Source: Planktothrix agardhii NIES-204
GTDB lineage: Bacteria > Cyanobacteriota > Cyanobacteriia > Cyanobacteriales > Microcoleaceae
Length of the DNA: 64,000 nt
Reading direction: 5' to 3'
NCBI GenBank assembly: GCA_003609755.1
Contig: AP017991.1
Coordinates: forward strand, 558,001 to 622,000
Both the position numbers and the translations under genes were made by a program. Of this stretch, positions 56,001 to 64,000 are shown piece after piece. Below the pieces are notes generated by a model, which was given only the letters and a program-made list of their open reading frames with translations, did no database searches and had not been told where the DNA came from. The stretch's first letter is position 1. Each line of letters starts with the position of its first letter.

Positions 56001-59000
56001 ATGGCAAACAGGATTTCCTGTTGACGGGTTACACAAATTCAGGCAACCTCATCTCCAAACTGTACAAAAACACGGGCAGTGGCTTCAGCGAAGATACTTC
56101 TATTTCCCTTCCTGGTGTTTACGTCAGTTCCGTAGCCTGGGCGGACTACAGCGGAGACGGTAAACAGGACTTCCTGTTGACGGGTTTGACAAGTTCAGGC
56201 AGCCGCATCTCCAAACTGTACAAAAACACGGGCAGTGGGTTCAGCGAAGATACCTCTGTTTCCCTTCCTGGTGTTGAAGCCAGTTCCGTAGCCTGGGCGG
56301 ACTACAGCGGGGATGGTAAACAGGACTTCCTGTTGACGGGTTACTCAAGTTCAGGCTACATCTCCAAACTGTACAAAAACACGGGCAGTGGGTTCAGCGA
56401 AGATACCACTATTTCCCTTCCTGGTGTTTACTGGGGTTCCGTAGCCTGGGCGGACTACAACGGAGACGGCAAACAGGACTTCCTGTTGACGGCTTGGTCA
56501 AGTTCAGGCAACCCCATCTCCAAACTGTACAAGAACACGGGCAGTGGGTTCAGCGAAGATACCACTGTTTCCCTTCCTGGTGTTGGGGGCAGTTCCGTAG
56601 CCTGGGCGGACTACAGCGGGGACGGTAAACAGGACTTCCTGTTGACGGGTTGGACGGGTTCAAACAGCATCTCCAAACTGTACAAAAACACTGCCACACC
56701 TTCTGACACCACCCCACCCACAGCCAGCAGTTTCAGCCCCGTTGATAATGCCACAGGCGTTGCCGTTGCTGCTAACTTAGTGGTTAACTTCAGCGAAGCC
56801 ATTCAAAAAGGTAGTGGCAATATTGTTATCAAGAAAGTCTCGGATAATTCTGTTGTCGAAACCATTGCGGTTACTAACAGTAATGTCACCGTTAGTGGCA
56901 GTCAACTGACAATTAACCCAACCAATGACTTAGCACAAGGTACAGATTATTATGTAGAAATTGCCAACGGTGCGATTAAGGATATTGCGGGGAATAATTA
57001 TGCGGGTATTACTGGCAATAGCACCTGGAATTTCCAAACCGTTGCCCCCACTGACACCACCCCACCTACAGCTAATAGTTTCACTCCTGCCGATAATGCC
57101 ACAGGGGTAGCCGTTGCTGCTAACTTAGTGGTCAACTTCAGTGAAGCGATTCAAAAAGGTAGTGGCAATATTGTTATCAAGAAAGTCTCGGATAATTCTG
57201 TTGTCGAAACCATTGCGGTTACTAACAGTAATGTCACCGTTAGTGGCAGTCAACTGACAATTAACCCAACTAATGACTTAGCACAAGGCACAGATTATTA
57301 TGTAGAAATTGCCAATGGTGCGATTAAGGATATTGCGGGGAATAATTATGCGGGTATTACTGGTAATAGCACCTGGAATTTCAAAACCGTTGCCCCCACT
57401 GACACCACCCCACCTACAGCCAATAGTTTCACTCCTGCCGATAATGCCACAGGGGTAGCCGTTGCTGCTAACTTAGTGGTCAACTTCAGTGAAGCGATTC
57501 AAAAAGGTAGTGGCAATATTGTTATCAAGAAAGTCTCGGATAATTCTGTTGTCGAAACCATTGCGGTTACTAACAGTAATGTCACCGTTAGTGGCAGTCA
57601 ACTGACAATTAACCCAACCAATGACTTAGCACAAGGCACAGATTATTATGTAGAAATTGCCAATGGTGCGATTAAGGATATTGCAGGTAATAATTACGCC
57701 GGTATTACTGGTAATAGCACCTGGAATTTCAAAACCGTCGGCGGACTACTACAGACCATTACCCCAGACTTTGATAGTGCTACCGCCGGAAATCAAACCA
57801 CTAAAGCCTTCAGACCTAATAACTCCGTCGGAGTCGATGTCAACTATTCCACATCGGATAACAACAGCAGTCTAACATCCTCCTTTGGATTTAAGCTGCA
57901 CTACGACTCCTCCGAGTTAACCTTTGTCAACCTTACCAATCCCTTATCCAGTCCGATAGCACCCACCATCGGCAGTCCAGAGGCGGACACCGCCAATGAA
58001 GATAACGACCCCCTCACTGATAAAGTGATTAATGTAGCTTGGCTGAATATTAGCGGTGTGAATTGGCCGAATACTACTTTACCCGCCAATCTATACAAAG
58101 CCAACTTCACCACGTCGTCTACCTATACAGGTACAAACGTTAACTTTAGCAGTAATAACACCTCCCCTGGATACAGCCTTTCACCCACATCCGCAGTTTT
58201 GACCCTAGCACCCCCCGTCAGTTTAGATGCGGATGGCAATAGTTCTGCCCAGGGTGCCACTGACGGCATTTTAATTGCCCGCCATCTGTTTGGCTTTACG
58301 GGTAATACCCTAACTACTGGAGCGATTGGTACTGGTGCTACCCGCACCACTGCTACAGACATCCAGAACTATTTGCAAAATGGTCAAGCCACGATGCTAG
58401 ATGTGGATGGTAACGGTTCTGCTCAGGGAGCCACCGATGGGATTTTAATTGCTCGCTATCTGTTTGGCTTTACTGGCAATACCCTAACTACTGGAGCGAT
58501 TGGTACTGGTGCGACTCGCACTACTGCAACTGAAATTCAGCAATTCTTAAGCACCTATCTGCCCACGACTCCTGCATCTAGTAAGAGCGTAGTTACCAAT
58601 AGTGCTACCCAAAATATTACCGCTAGTGCCAGCACTCAGAATGTAGCTCCGGGTAGTTCAGTCTCAATTGACGCCAAGTATTCCACATCGGATAACAACA
58701 GCAGCCTACCATCCTCCTTCGGATTTAAACTGCACTATGACTCTTCTAAGCTTAATTTTGTCGATTTTGCCAATCCAGGGGTATTGTCAAGTCCTTTAAC
58801 ACCGACTATCGGCACTCCAGAGGCGGACACTCTGAATGAAGATAACGATACCTCCACTGATAAAGTGATTAATGTGGCTTGGCTTAATCTAAATGGTGTG
58901 AATTGGCCGAATGTGGCTGCACCCACGACCTTATACAAAGCCAACTTCACCGCCTTACCCACTTTTACTACAGGTAGTGCCAAGGTTAACTTTAGTAGTC

Positions 59001-61843
59001 AAAATGCTTCTCCTGGTTACACCTTCCAAGGAACAGGAACAGTTATCTCTGCTGACTCAACTGCACCCACAGCCAGCAGTTTCAGCCCCGTTGATAATGC
59101 CACAGGAGTTGCCGTTGGTGCTAACTTAGTGGTTAACTTCAGTGAAGCGATTAAAAAAGGGAGTGGCAATCTTGTTATTAAGAAACTATCTGATAATTCG
59201 GTAGTAGAAACCATTGCGGTTACTAACAGTAATGTCACCGTTAGTGGCAGTCAACTGACCATTAACCCAACCAATGACCTAGCACAAGGCACAGATTATT
59301 ATGTAGAAATTGCCAACGCTGCGATTAAGGATATTGCGGGTAATAATTATGCGGGTATTACTGGTAATAGCACCTGGAATTTCAAAACCGTCGCCCCCAC
59401 TGACACCACCCCACCCGCAGCCAGCAGTTTCAGCCCCGTTGATAATGCCACAGGAGTTGCCGTTGGTGCTAACTTAGTGGTTAACTTCAGTGAAGCGATT
59501 AAAAAAGGGAGTGGCAATCTTGTTATTAAGAAACTATCTGATAATTCGGTAGTAGAAACCATTGCGGTTACTAACAGTAATGTCACCGTTAGTGGCAGTC
59601 AACTGACCATTAACCCAACCAATGACCTAGCACAAGGCACAGATTATTATGTAGAAATTGCCAACGCTGCGATTAAGGATATTGCGGGTAATAATTATGC
59701 GGGTATTACTGGTAATAGCACCTGGAATTTCAAAACCGTCGCCCCCACTGACACCACCCCACCCGCAGCCAGCAGTTTCAGCCCCGTTGATAATGCCACA
59801 GGAGTTGCCGTTGGTGCTAACTTAGTGGTTAACTTCAGTGAAGCGATTAAAAAAGGGAGTGGCAATCTTGTTATTAAGAAACTATCTGATAATTCGGTAG
59901 TAGAAACCATTGCGGTTACTAACAGTAATGTCACCGTTAGTGGTAGTCAACTGACCATTAACCCAACCAATGACCTAGCACAAGGCACAGATTATTATGT
60001 AGAAATTGCCAACGCTGCGATTAAGGATATTGCGGGTAATAATTATGCGGGTATTACTGGTAATAGCACCTGGAATTTCAAAACCGTCGCCCCCACTGAC
60101 ACCACCCCACCCGCAGCCAGCAGTTTCAGCCCCGTTGATAATGCCACAGGAGTTGCCGTTGGTGCTAACTTAGTGGTTAACTTCAGTGAAGCGATTAAAA
60201 AAGGGAGTGGCAATCTTGTTATTAAGAAACTATCTGATAATTCGGTAGTAGAAACCATTGCGGTTACTAACAGTAATGTCACCGTTAGTGGCAGTCAACT
60301 GACAATTAACCCAACTAATGACTTAGCACAAGGCACAGATTATTATGTAGAAATTGCCAACGCTGCGATTAAGGATATTGCGGGTAATAATTATGCGGGT
60401 ATTACTGGTAATAGCACCTGGAATTTCAAAACCGTCGCCCCCACTGACACCACCCCACCCGCAGCCAGCAGTTTCAGCCCCGTTGATAATGCCACAGGAG
60501 TTGCCGTTGGTGCTAACTTAGTGGTTAACTTCAGTGAAGCGATTAAAAAAGGGAGTGGCAATCTTGTTATTAAGAAACTATCTGATAATTCGGTAGTAGA
60601 AACCATTGCGGTTACTAACAGTAATGTCACCGTTAGTGGCAGTCAACTGACAATTAACCCAACTAATGACTTAGCACAAGGCACAGATTATTATGTAGAA
60701 ATTGCCAACGCTGCGATTAAGGATATTGCGGGGAATAATTATGCCGGTATTACTGGTAATAGCACCTGGAATTTCAAAACTCAGGGAACTTCCACCATTA
60801 ATGGCACTGCTGGCGCTGACAACTTAATCGGCACTGCTAATCCAGATATCATTAATGGATTGGCTGGTAACGATACTCTCAATGGTAATACCGGAGCGGA
60901 TACCCTAGTTGGTGGATTGGGTAATGATATCTATGTTGTCGATAATACTGGAGATGTTGTTACAGAATTAGCTTCTCAAGGTACAGATTTAATCCAATCT
61001 TCTGTCACTTATACCCTACCTGCTAACGTTGAAGACCTGACCTTAACCGGAACTACCGCTATTAATGGTACAGGGAATACGGTAGCTAATATTATTACGG
61101 GTAATACTGCTAATAATATTCTCAATGGTAGTAGCGGTGCTGACCAACTAAAAGGCGGTACAGGAAACGATACTTACGTTGTCGATAATACTGGAGATGT
61201 TGTTACTGAATTAGCTTCTCAAGGTACAGATTTAATCCAATCTTCTGTCACTTATACCTTACCTGCTAATGTTGAAGACCTGACCTTAACCGGAACTACC
61301 GCTATTAATGGTACAGGTAATACTCTAGCTAATACTGTTACTGGAAATACCGCTAATAATATTCTCAATGGCGGTACCGGAAATGATAACTTGATTGGGG
61401 GTAGCGGTACTGACCAACTGTTAGGTAGCGATGGCAATGACTCTCTGAGTGGAGATGCTGGAAATGATACCCTTACAGGGGGACTCGGCGCGGATAAATT
61501 TATCTACAATACTAATGCAGCCTTTACGACTACTGCGGTAGGTGTGGATACAATTACAGACTTTAATATCTCACAAACCGATCAAATTGTCTTGGATAAA
61601 ACCACTTTTACCAGTATTAGCAGTGCTGCGGGAACTGGGTTTTCTGTTGCCAGTGAATTTGCTAAAGTTACTAGCGATGCTTTAGCAGCAACCAGTGCAG
61701 CAGATATTGTGTATAACACTACAACCGGAGGATTATTCTACAATCAAAACGGTACAGCCGCAGGTTTGGGTACAGGAGCTCAATTCTTAACCTTAACCAA
61801 TAAACCGGCACTGACAGCAACTCAATTTGTAATTCAAGCCTAA
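50078..61843 (+). CDS. Giant secreted subtilisin-like protease with FG-GAP, Ig-like, cohesin/dockerin-like and RTX domains
   Basis: The protein has 3921 residues with no signal peptide. Inhibitor-type prodomain about 8-80; S8 protease with D146 ([10 protein letters not shown]), H201 ([10 protein letters not shown]), oxyanion N293 and S361 ([11 protein letters not shown]). Then Ig-like Big_5 (14 in all), three blocks of seven FG-GAP-like repeats ([18 protein letters not shown]; about 537-893, 1131-1492, 1845-2205), two cohesin-like domains (about 2556-2711, 2838-2990) around a dockerin-like EF-hand pair ([20 protein letters not shown]), five more Big_5 and RTX repeats (about 3573-3810, [20 protein letters not shown]). 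RTX plus absent signal points to type I secretion. Function could be surface adhesion, processing or defence. Confidence 0.9.
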   Translation: MDTDFSSDRVIVKLKPGANSNEISNLQAQIGVTKVSTASQLGIDIWQIPSGTVEKIISTYKNDPRFEYIEPDYIITLEDVEKPSSATESSEKITPQATTPNDPGYSQLWGLNNTGQSGGTADADIDAPEAWDIQKGNQNLVIGVIDTGVDYNHPDLSANIWTNPGEIAGDGIDNDSNGYIDDVRGWDFAYNDNNPMDVHGHGTHVAGTIAGKGNNGVGVTGVAWNAKIMPLKFLNDSGSGYTSNAILAINYATAKGVKLTNNSWGGGGYSQALYDAINTAGQQGALFIAAAGNSSQNTDTTPAYPASYDLANIISVASTTRTDGLSWFSNYGATTVDLGAPGSDIYSAWPNSTYNTISGTSMASPHVTGAAALLWSQNPTWTAQQVKNSLMSTGDSISALNGKTVSGKRLNIYNALAPADTTPPTASSFTPADNATGVAVAANLVVNFSEAIQKGSGNIVIKKVSDNSVVETIAVTNSNVTVSGSQLTINPTNDLAQGTDYYVEIANGAIKDIAGNNYAGITGNSTWNFTTTSQSSGSFTEDTSISLPGVYYSSVAWADYSGDGKQDFLLTGYSNSGRISKLYKNTGSGFSEDTTISLPGVDGSVAWADYSGDGKQDFLLTGWSSSGYISKLYKNTGSGFSEDTSVSLPGVYWGSVAWADYSGDGKQDFLLTGSSSSGGISKLYKNTGSGFSEDTSVSLPGVYWGSVAWADYSGDGKQDFLLTGYSSSGYISKLYKNTGSGFSEDTSISLPGVYLGSVAWADYSGDGKQDFLLTGVTSSGYISKLYKNTGSGFSEDTSISLPGVYLGSVAWADYSGDGKQDFLLTGYSSSGSLISKLYKNTGSGFSEDTSVSLPGVYYSSVAWADYSGDGKQDFLLTGWSSSGSYISKLYKNTATPSDTTPPTASSFTPADNATGVAVGANLVVNFSEAIQKGSGNIVIKKVSDNSVVETIAVTNSNVTVSGSQLTINPTNDLAQGTDYYVEIANAAIKDIAGNNYAGITGNSTWNFKTVAPTDTTPPTANSFTPADNATGVAVAANLVVNFSEAIQKGSGNIVIKKVSDNSVVETIAVTNSNVTVSGSQLTINPTNDLAQGTDYYVEIANGAIKDIAGNNYAGITGNSTWNFTTTSPSSGSFTEDTSISLPGVYVSSVAWADYSGDGKQDFLLTGYSNSGSYISKLYKNTGSGFSEDTSVSLPGVSWGSVAWADYSGDGKQDFLLTGYTNSGNLISKLYKNTGSGFSEDTSVSLPGVYYSSVAWADYSGDGKQDFLLTGYTNSGNLISKLYKNTGSGFSEDTSISLPGVYVSSVAWADYSGDGKQDFLLTGLTSSGSRISKLYKNTGSGFSEDTSVSLPGVEASSVAWADYSGDGKQDFLLTGYSSSGYISKLYKNTGSGFSEDTTISLPGVYWGSVAWADYNGDGKQDFLLTAWSSSGNPISKLYKNTGSGFSEDTTVSLPGVGGSSVAWADYSGDGKQDFLLTGWTGSNSISKLYKNTATPSDTTPPTASSFSPVDNATGVAVAANLVVNFSEAIQKGSGNIVIKKVSDNSVVETIAVTNSNVTVSGSQLTINPTNDLAQGTDYYVEIANGAIKDIAGNNYAGITGNSTWNFQTVAPTDTTPPTANSFTPADNATGVAVAANLVVNFSEAIQKGSGNIVIKKVSDNSVVETIAVTNSNVTVSGSQLTINPTNDLAQGTDYYVEIANAAIKDIAGNNYAGITGNSTWNFKTVAPTDTTPPTANSFTPADNATGVAVAANLVVNFSEAIQKGSGNIVIKKVSDNSVVETIAVTNSNVTVSGSQLTINPTNDLAQGTDYYVEIANGAIKDIAGNNYAGITGNSTWNFTTTSPSSGSFTEDTSISLPGVYVSSVAWADYSGDGKQDFLLTGYSNSGSYISKLYKNTGSGFSEDTSVSLPGVSWGSVAWADYSGDGKQDFLLTGYTNSGNLISKLYKNTGSGFSEDTSVSLPGVYYSSVAWADYSGDGKQDFLLTGYTNSGNLISKLYKNTGSGFSEDTSISLPGVYVSSVAWADYSGDGKQDFLLTGLTSSGSRISKLYKNTGSGFSEDTSVSLPGVEASSVAWADYSGDGKQDFLLTGYSSSGYISKLYKNTGSGFSEDTTISLPGVYWGSVAWADYNGDGKQDFLLTAWSSSGNPISKLYKNTGSGFSEDTTVSLPGVGGSSVAWADYSGDGKQDFLLTGWTGSNSISKLYKNTATPSDTTPPTASSFSPVDNATGVAVAANLVVNFSEAIQKGSGNIVIKKVSDNSVVETIAVTNSNVTVSGSQLTINPTNDLAQGTDYYVEIANGAIKDIAGNNYAGITGNSTWNFQTVAPTDTTPPTANSFTPADNATGVAVAANLVVNFSEAIQKGSGNIVIKKVSDNSVVETIAVTNSNVTVSGSQLTINPTNDLAQGTDYYVEIANGAIKDIAGNNYAGITGNSTWNFKTVAPTDTTPPTANSFTPADNATGVAVAANLVVNFSEAIQKGSGNIVIKKVSDNSVVETIAVTNSNVTVSGSQLTINPTNDLAQGTDYYVEIANGAIKDIAGNNYAGITGNSTWNFKTVGGLLQTITPDFDSATAGNQTTKAFRPNNSVGVDVNYSTSDNNSSLTSSFGFKLHYDSSELTFVNLTNPLSSPIAPTIGSPEADTANEDNDPLTDKVINVAWLNISGVNWPNTTLPANLYKANFTTSSTYTGTNVNFSSNNTSPGYSLSPTSAVLTLAPPVSLDADGNSSAQGATDGILIARHLFGFTGNTLTTGAIGTGATRTTATDIQNYLQNGQATMLDVDGNGSAQGATDGILIARYLFGFTGNTLTTGAIGTGATRTTATEIQQFLSTYLPTTPASSKSVVTNSATQNITASASTQNVAPGSSVSIDAKYSTSDNNSSLPSSFGFKLHYDSSKLNFVDFANPGVLSSPLTPTIGTPEADTLNEDNDTSTDKVINVAWLNLNGVNWPNVAAPTTLYKANFTALPTFTTGSAKVNFSSQNASPGYTFQGTGTVISADSTAPTASSFSPVDNATGVAVGANLVVNFSEAIKKGSGNLVIKKLSDNSVVETIAVTNSNVTVSGSQLTINPTNDLAQGTDYYVEIANAAIKDIAGNNYAGITGNSTWNFKTVAPTDTTPPAASSFSPVDNATGVAVGANLVVNFSEAIKKGSGNLVIKKLSDNSVVETIAVTNSNVTVSGSQLTINPTNDLAQGTDYYVEIANAAIKDIAGNNYAGITGNSTWNFKTVAPTDTTPPAASSFSPVDNATGVAVGANLVVNFSEAIKKGSGNLVIKKLSDNSVVETIAVTNSNVTVSGSQLTINPTNDLAQGTDYYVEIANAAIKDIAGNNYAGITGNSTWNFKTVAPTDTTPPAASSFSPVDNATGVAVGANLVVNFSEAIKKGSGNLVIKKLSDNSVVETIAVTNSNVTVSGSQLTINPTNDLAQGTDYYVEIANAAIKDIAGNNYAGITGNSTWNFKTVAPTDTTPPAASSFSPVDNATGVAVGANLVVNFSEAIKKGSGNLVIKKLSDNSVVETIAVTNSNVTVSGSQLTINPTNDLAQGTDYYVEIANAAIKDIAGNNYAGITGNSTWNFKTQGTSTINGTAGADNLIGTANPDIINGLAGNDTLNGNTGADTLVGGLGNDIYVVDNTGDVVTELASQGTDLIQSSVTYTLPANVEDLTLTGTTAINGTGNTVANIITGNTANNILNGSSGADQLKGGTGNDTYVVDNTGDVVTELASQGTDLIQSSVTYTLPANVEDLTLTGTTAINGTGNTLANTVTGNTANNILNGGTGNDNLIGGSGTDQLLGSDGNDSLSGDAGNDTLTGGLGADKFIYNTNAAFTTTAVGVDTITDFNISQTDQIVLDKTTFTSISSAAGTGFSVASEFAKVTSDALAATSAADIVYNTTTGGLFYNQNGTAAGLGTGAQFLTLTNKPALTATQFVIQA
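52865..57314 (+). repeat. 2.3 kb tract repeated at 2142 bp period inside the giant gene
   Basis: The tract 52865-55172 recurs at 55007-57314. I compared many lines and found no mismatch inside; flanking bases differ (C/G at 52864/55006, C/T at 55173/57315). One period (714 codons) carries Big_5, a seven-repeat FG-GAP block and two more Big_5, so frame is kept. The identity implies a recent duplication or ongoing homogenisation. An assembly error is possible. Confidence 0.85.
59058..60780 (+). repeat. Five tandem 348 bp Ig-like units
   Basis: Five Big_5 domains, each 116 codons, begin near 59058, 59406, 59754, 60102 and 60450 and are almost identical at DNA level. They carry [18 protein letters not shown] where the other nine have [18 protein letters not shown], so this group expanded separately. 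Confidence 0.9.
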
Positions 61844-61861
61844 TTCTAAATTGAGAAACAG

Positions 61862-61910
61862 AGAAACCGGGTTTCTGGTAGAAACCTGGTTTCTGCAAGT
61901 CGGTTTTTTT
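61862..61910 (+). terminator. Terminator-like double hairpin after the giant gene
   Basis: Two palindromes (AGAAACC/GGTTTCT at 61862 and 61880) are followed by TTTTTTT at 61904, 18 bp after the stop. The same AGAAACCNGGTTTCT unit recurs at 49430 and 62853. Confidence 0.65.
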
Positions 61911-62015
61911 CTACGAAATAATTAAGAAAATATTAATAAATTCGATATTCGCTACCAATTACAGTAAAGATGTTGACCCCTTTAAAAAGCCATGGCTGTT
62001 TTAATAATCCCTAAT

Positions 62016-62340
62016 CTCATTATGAACATATATTAAGATCCGTCTAAAACCCCTATAAAACGGGGGATTTGACGTATATTCCCGCTTTGTATCCCAGATT
62101 TTTGTATTAATTTATTTTCTAAATTAAGTAATTTCACGGGATTTGAGCAGTTTACAACAATTAAAAATTACCTTTAACTGAATGACGTTAAAAATGGCTC
62201 TTAATCCTTGCCAGAATTAGGTTTTAACATTTTTTATGGATGACAACTCACTTCCCTTTTTGATACTTAAAAAATATTGGCATGAGCTCATTTTCATGAT
62301 ATAATACTTTCTATTGAGATAGAAGGCTTAACTAGGCCTC
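62016..62340 (+). repeat. 325 bp direct repeat B
   Basis: This is copy B of the promoter repeat. Here the promoter is better: TTGGCA (62277) - 17 bp - TATAAT (62300). Homology to copy A stops exactly at GGCCTC. Downstream is no coding sequence for 220 bp, then a tnpB relic and, at 63034, a secreted metalloprotease. The 172 bp between the giant gene and copy B holds the terminator and a CATGGCTGTTTTAAT piece resembling a MITE end. Confidence 0.9.
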
Positions 62341-62436
62341 CCACTCACAAGATATCAATATGCAATAAGGGATTGCACAACAGATGAATAATTCTACTGC
62401 AACAACAACGCAACAAATCCTGTTTATAACATAAGT

Positions 62437-62504
62437 CTGGGAGCTTGAAAACTCAGTGTCTTCAGACCACCAGATGAAAAGCGACCCAGGGGAATTTATT
62501 CCCC
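62437..62504 (+). other. Structured sequence, possible IS200/IS605 right end or omegaRNA remnant
   Basis: CTGGG (62437) pairs with CCCAG (62485), enclosing GTCTTCAGAC (self-complementary), and is followed by the hairpin GGGGAATTTATTCCCC (62489-62504). Such folded ends are typical of IS200/IS605-type elements, where the 3' end also gives rise to a guide RNA for TnpB. A tnpB N-terminal relic begins 57 bp further on, so two fragments of such elements seem joined. Confidence 0.35.
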
Positions 62505-62560
62505 GTGAATGTTTCTCCAATTTATGTTAACATAATGTAGGTCGAAAAAAGGAGATTTCT

Positions 62561-62783
62561 ATGATAGTTCACCGAATATAAGTGCCAAGGCAAACCCAAT
62601 CAATATAAAGCGATTGATGAAGCAATTCGCACCACCCAATTCATTCGCAATAAAGCAATTAGATATTGGATGGATAATTCAAGAGAATTAAAGATTGATA
62701 GATTTGCTTTAAATAAATATTCTACAACTCTTAGAAATGAATTCCCCTTTGTTGCTGACCTAAATTCAATGGCAGTCCAATAG
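62561..62783 (+). pseudogene. TnpB (IS200/IS605 OrfB) N-terminal remnant
   Basis: ATG at 62561 follows a good AGGAG site but meets a stop after six codons. One base shift later the frame reads KCQGKPNQYKAIDEAIRTTQ, FIRNKAIRYWMDNSRELK and NEFPFVADLNSMAVQ, the standard N-terminus of TnpB, then stops at 62783. The RuvC catalytic core is absent. About 60 bp of sequence after it has a CCCCGD-like (YPCCGDVFRQRQGLKC) stretch that could be a C-terminal scrap. The gene is dead by frameshift and truncation. Confidence 0.8.
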
Positions 62784-63033
62784 CAAAAAATACCCATGCT
62801 GTGGGGATGTTTTCAGACAGAGGCAAGGTTTAAAATGTGCAACTAGCTAAAAAACCGGGTTTTTCCCAAAAGCTCACGGACAAAAAACCAACTTTCGTTA
62901 AAAACCAGGTTTCTGACCCAACCCATATCTAAGAAGCGATCGCAATTCTCAATTCCTACCCTAATAGCGATCGCATTCAGCAACAAGATGAAATTACTAA
63001 CACAAATCAACTCATAAAATTCAGGAGTCAATC

Positions 63034-64000
63034 ATGGACAACTTTTTATCGGAACTCAATCAATCCTCATCTCCCCTGGACTTTTACCAAATTAAACAGG
63101 AGAAAATACCCCTATTATCTACTGCTTCCGTAGATGCAACTATTCCTCAAATTCCTAATCAAATCAACCCAACACCCGATGCTGAAGCTTTGCTCGTTCC
63201 TGTGTCAATTCAGCCCATGTCATCACAGTTAAGTTCATCAGCAACTCAGTCAACCAATATTGCTGGAAAACCCCCCTCCAATGGGACAAAACAAGACATC
63301 TTAATGGGTGATGATATCATTGAGCTACCTGGGCAAGCCAGAGTAGCAAACTATAACTGGGGTATTTCCACCAATGTCACAGAAACAGGTAACAATGACA
63401 TAGATGCTCTTACGGGTGACACGAAGTGGAATCTGAGTAATCTAGGGAAGCAAATTACTTATAGTTTTATTGAATATGGTGATTCATATTACGGCGATTC
63501 TTCTTCCAATTTATATGAATTAGCCAGTCTAGCTAAAAGCAAAGTAACTCAGGTTTTAAATGACTTGGAAAAAATTATCCCAGTCGATTTCGTGGAAACA
63601 CCTTACTCCTATGATAATCCTGGAGTGATGGTATTCCTGGGTTATGATCCTGCTTCTGGTGTTGCTGGTGAAGCTTACTATCCAGGGGGTTCTTTAGAAG
63701 CAGGAGATGTTTTTCTGGGTACTAATCAAGACTTTAGCGGAAATTGGGGATATCACTTAATTGCCCATGAAGTAGGTCACGCTGTAGGACTCAAACACCC
63801 TTTTGATGATAGCCCCAATTTACCCGAGTGGCAAGATAACACAAATTACACAGTGATGAGCTACACTCGACCCACAATTCCCGCACAATATCAACCATTA
63901 GATATTAAAGCTTTGCAATACTTATACGGTAAAAGTGGTGGTGGTAGCACAATTCCCTCAGTTAAAATCAATGACATATCTGTAACAGAGGGTGATTTTA
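63034..64000 (+). CDS. M10 serralysin-type secreted metalloprotease, N-terminal part (cut by window edge)
   Basis: The frame is open from the ATG at 63034, with AGGAG 8 nt upstream, to the right edge (322 codons). After about 95 residues of low-complexity sequence it has the metzincin zinc motif HLIAHEVGHAVGLKHP and the Met-turn TNYTVMSYTRP. LDIKALQYLYG is the usual serralysin follow-on. The end, VKINDISVTEGDF, looks like the start of a Calx-beta domain, so more repeats and RTX units probably follow. No signal peptide, so type I export is likely. It is the second secreted protease behind a copy of the 325 bp promoter repeat. Confidence 0.88.
   Translation, partial: MDNFLSELNQSSSPLDFYQIKQEKIPLLSTASVDATIPQIPNQINPTPDAEALLVPVSIQPMSSQLSSSATQSTNIAGKPPSNGTKQDILMGDDIIELPGQARVANYNWGISTNVTETGNNDIDALTGDTKWNLSNLGKQITYSFIEYGDSYYGDSSSNLYELASLAKSKVTQVLNDLEKIIPVDFVETPYSYDNPGVMVFLGYDPASGVAGEAYYPGGSLEAGDVFLGTNQDFSGNWGYHLIAHEVGHAVGLKHPFDDSPNLPEWQDNTNYTVMSYTRPTIPAQYQPLDIKALQYLYGKSGGGSTIPSVKINDISVTEGDF

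Noticed and set aside
59058-60780. Possible CRISPR or plasmid-type iteron array
   Set aside because: The 348 bp units keep one reading frame and encode Ig-like domains.
50262-61437. Many 60-82 codon frames on both strands inside the giant gene, including five near-identical 79-codon ones
   Set aside because: They repeat only because the coding repeats do; all are shadows of the 3921-codon frame.

Overview
The window looks like a chromosomal segment of a filamentous, probably non-heterocystous cyanobacterium of the Planktothrix/Microcoleus type. The evidence is a run of cyanobacterial marker genes (RpaB, a CCB2/CCB4-type cytochrome b6f assembly factor, a PilT2-like ATPase, a KaiB-domain protein, an Aba4-like protein, a PedR-like and a Psb35-like protein), frequent HIP1 octamers (GCGATCGC, for example at 4195 and 5595), and many short tandem or palindromic repeats between genes. 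The genus is an inference. I recognised no rRNA, tRNA or CRISPR array.

Layout. 1-29955 is mostly housekeeping: a CBS-domain signalling protein cut by the left edge, TPMT-like methyltransferase, HEAT-repeat protein, LytR-CpsA-Psr protein, egtD, gatB, ilvC, a lipase-like hydrolase, an amidase, pilT2, a KaiB-domain protein, two tandem Uma2 genes, rplU-rpmA, a CapA-like protein, rfbB, rpaB, radA and a MASE1/PAS histidine kinase. 29957-36430 is a compact metal-starvation island: a SidA/IucD-like flavoprotein diverging from znuA-znuC-znuB, then a COG0523 GTPase translationally coupled to a WD40 protein. It has two Zur/Fur-type operators and is bounded by 18-19 bp inverted repeats. 36534-49423 returns to core genes (acyltransferase, ABC ATPase, Aba4-like, hisS, PedR-like, Psb35-like, dgkA, ackA, phosphoketolase), with a damaged DNA-methyltransferase locus and two copies of a MITE-like element, one flanked by a perfect 9 bp duplication.

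49688-64000 is a secreted-protease region. One ORF of 3921 residues encodes a subtilisin-like protease followed by 14 Ig-like (Big_5) domains, 21 FG-GAP-like repeats, two cohesin-like domains, a dockerin-like EF-hand pair and C-terminal RTX repeats. The gene carries a tract of about 2.3 kb repeated at a 2142 bp period and five adjacent 348 bp units. It lies between two direct repeats of about 325 bp that each contain a promoter. Behind the second repeat are a broken tnpB relic and the start of an M10 serralysin-type metalloprotease that runs off the right edge.

Functional links. The Zn island joins uptake (ZnuABC), a metal chaperone (COG0523) and an N-hydroxylase-like flavoprotein under apparently common operators. 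ackA and a phosphoglycerate-mutase-like phosphatase sit opposite phosphoketolase, suggesting an acetyl-phosphate/acetate branch. rpaB is present, and a perfect match to the RpaB-binding HLR1 consensus overlaps the -10 box of the Psb35-like gene. All names come from reading the sequence; no database search was run.
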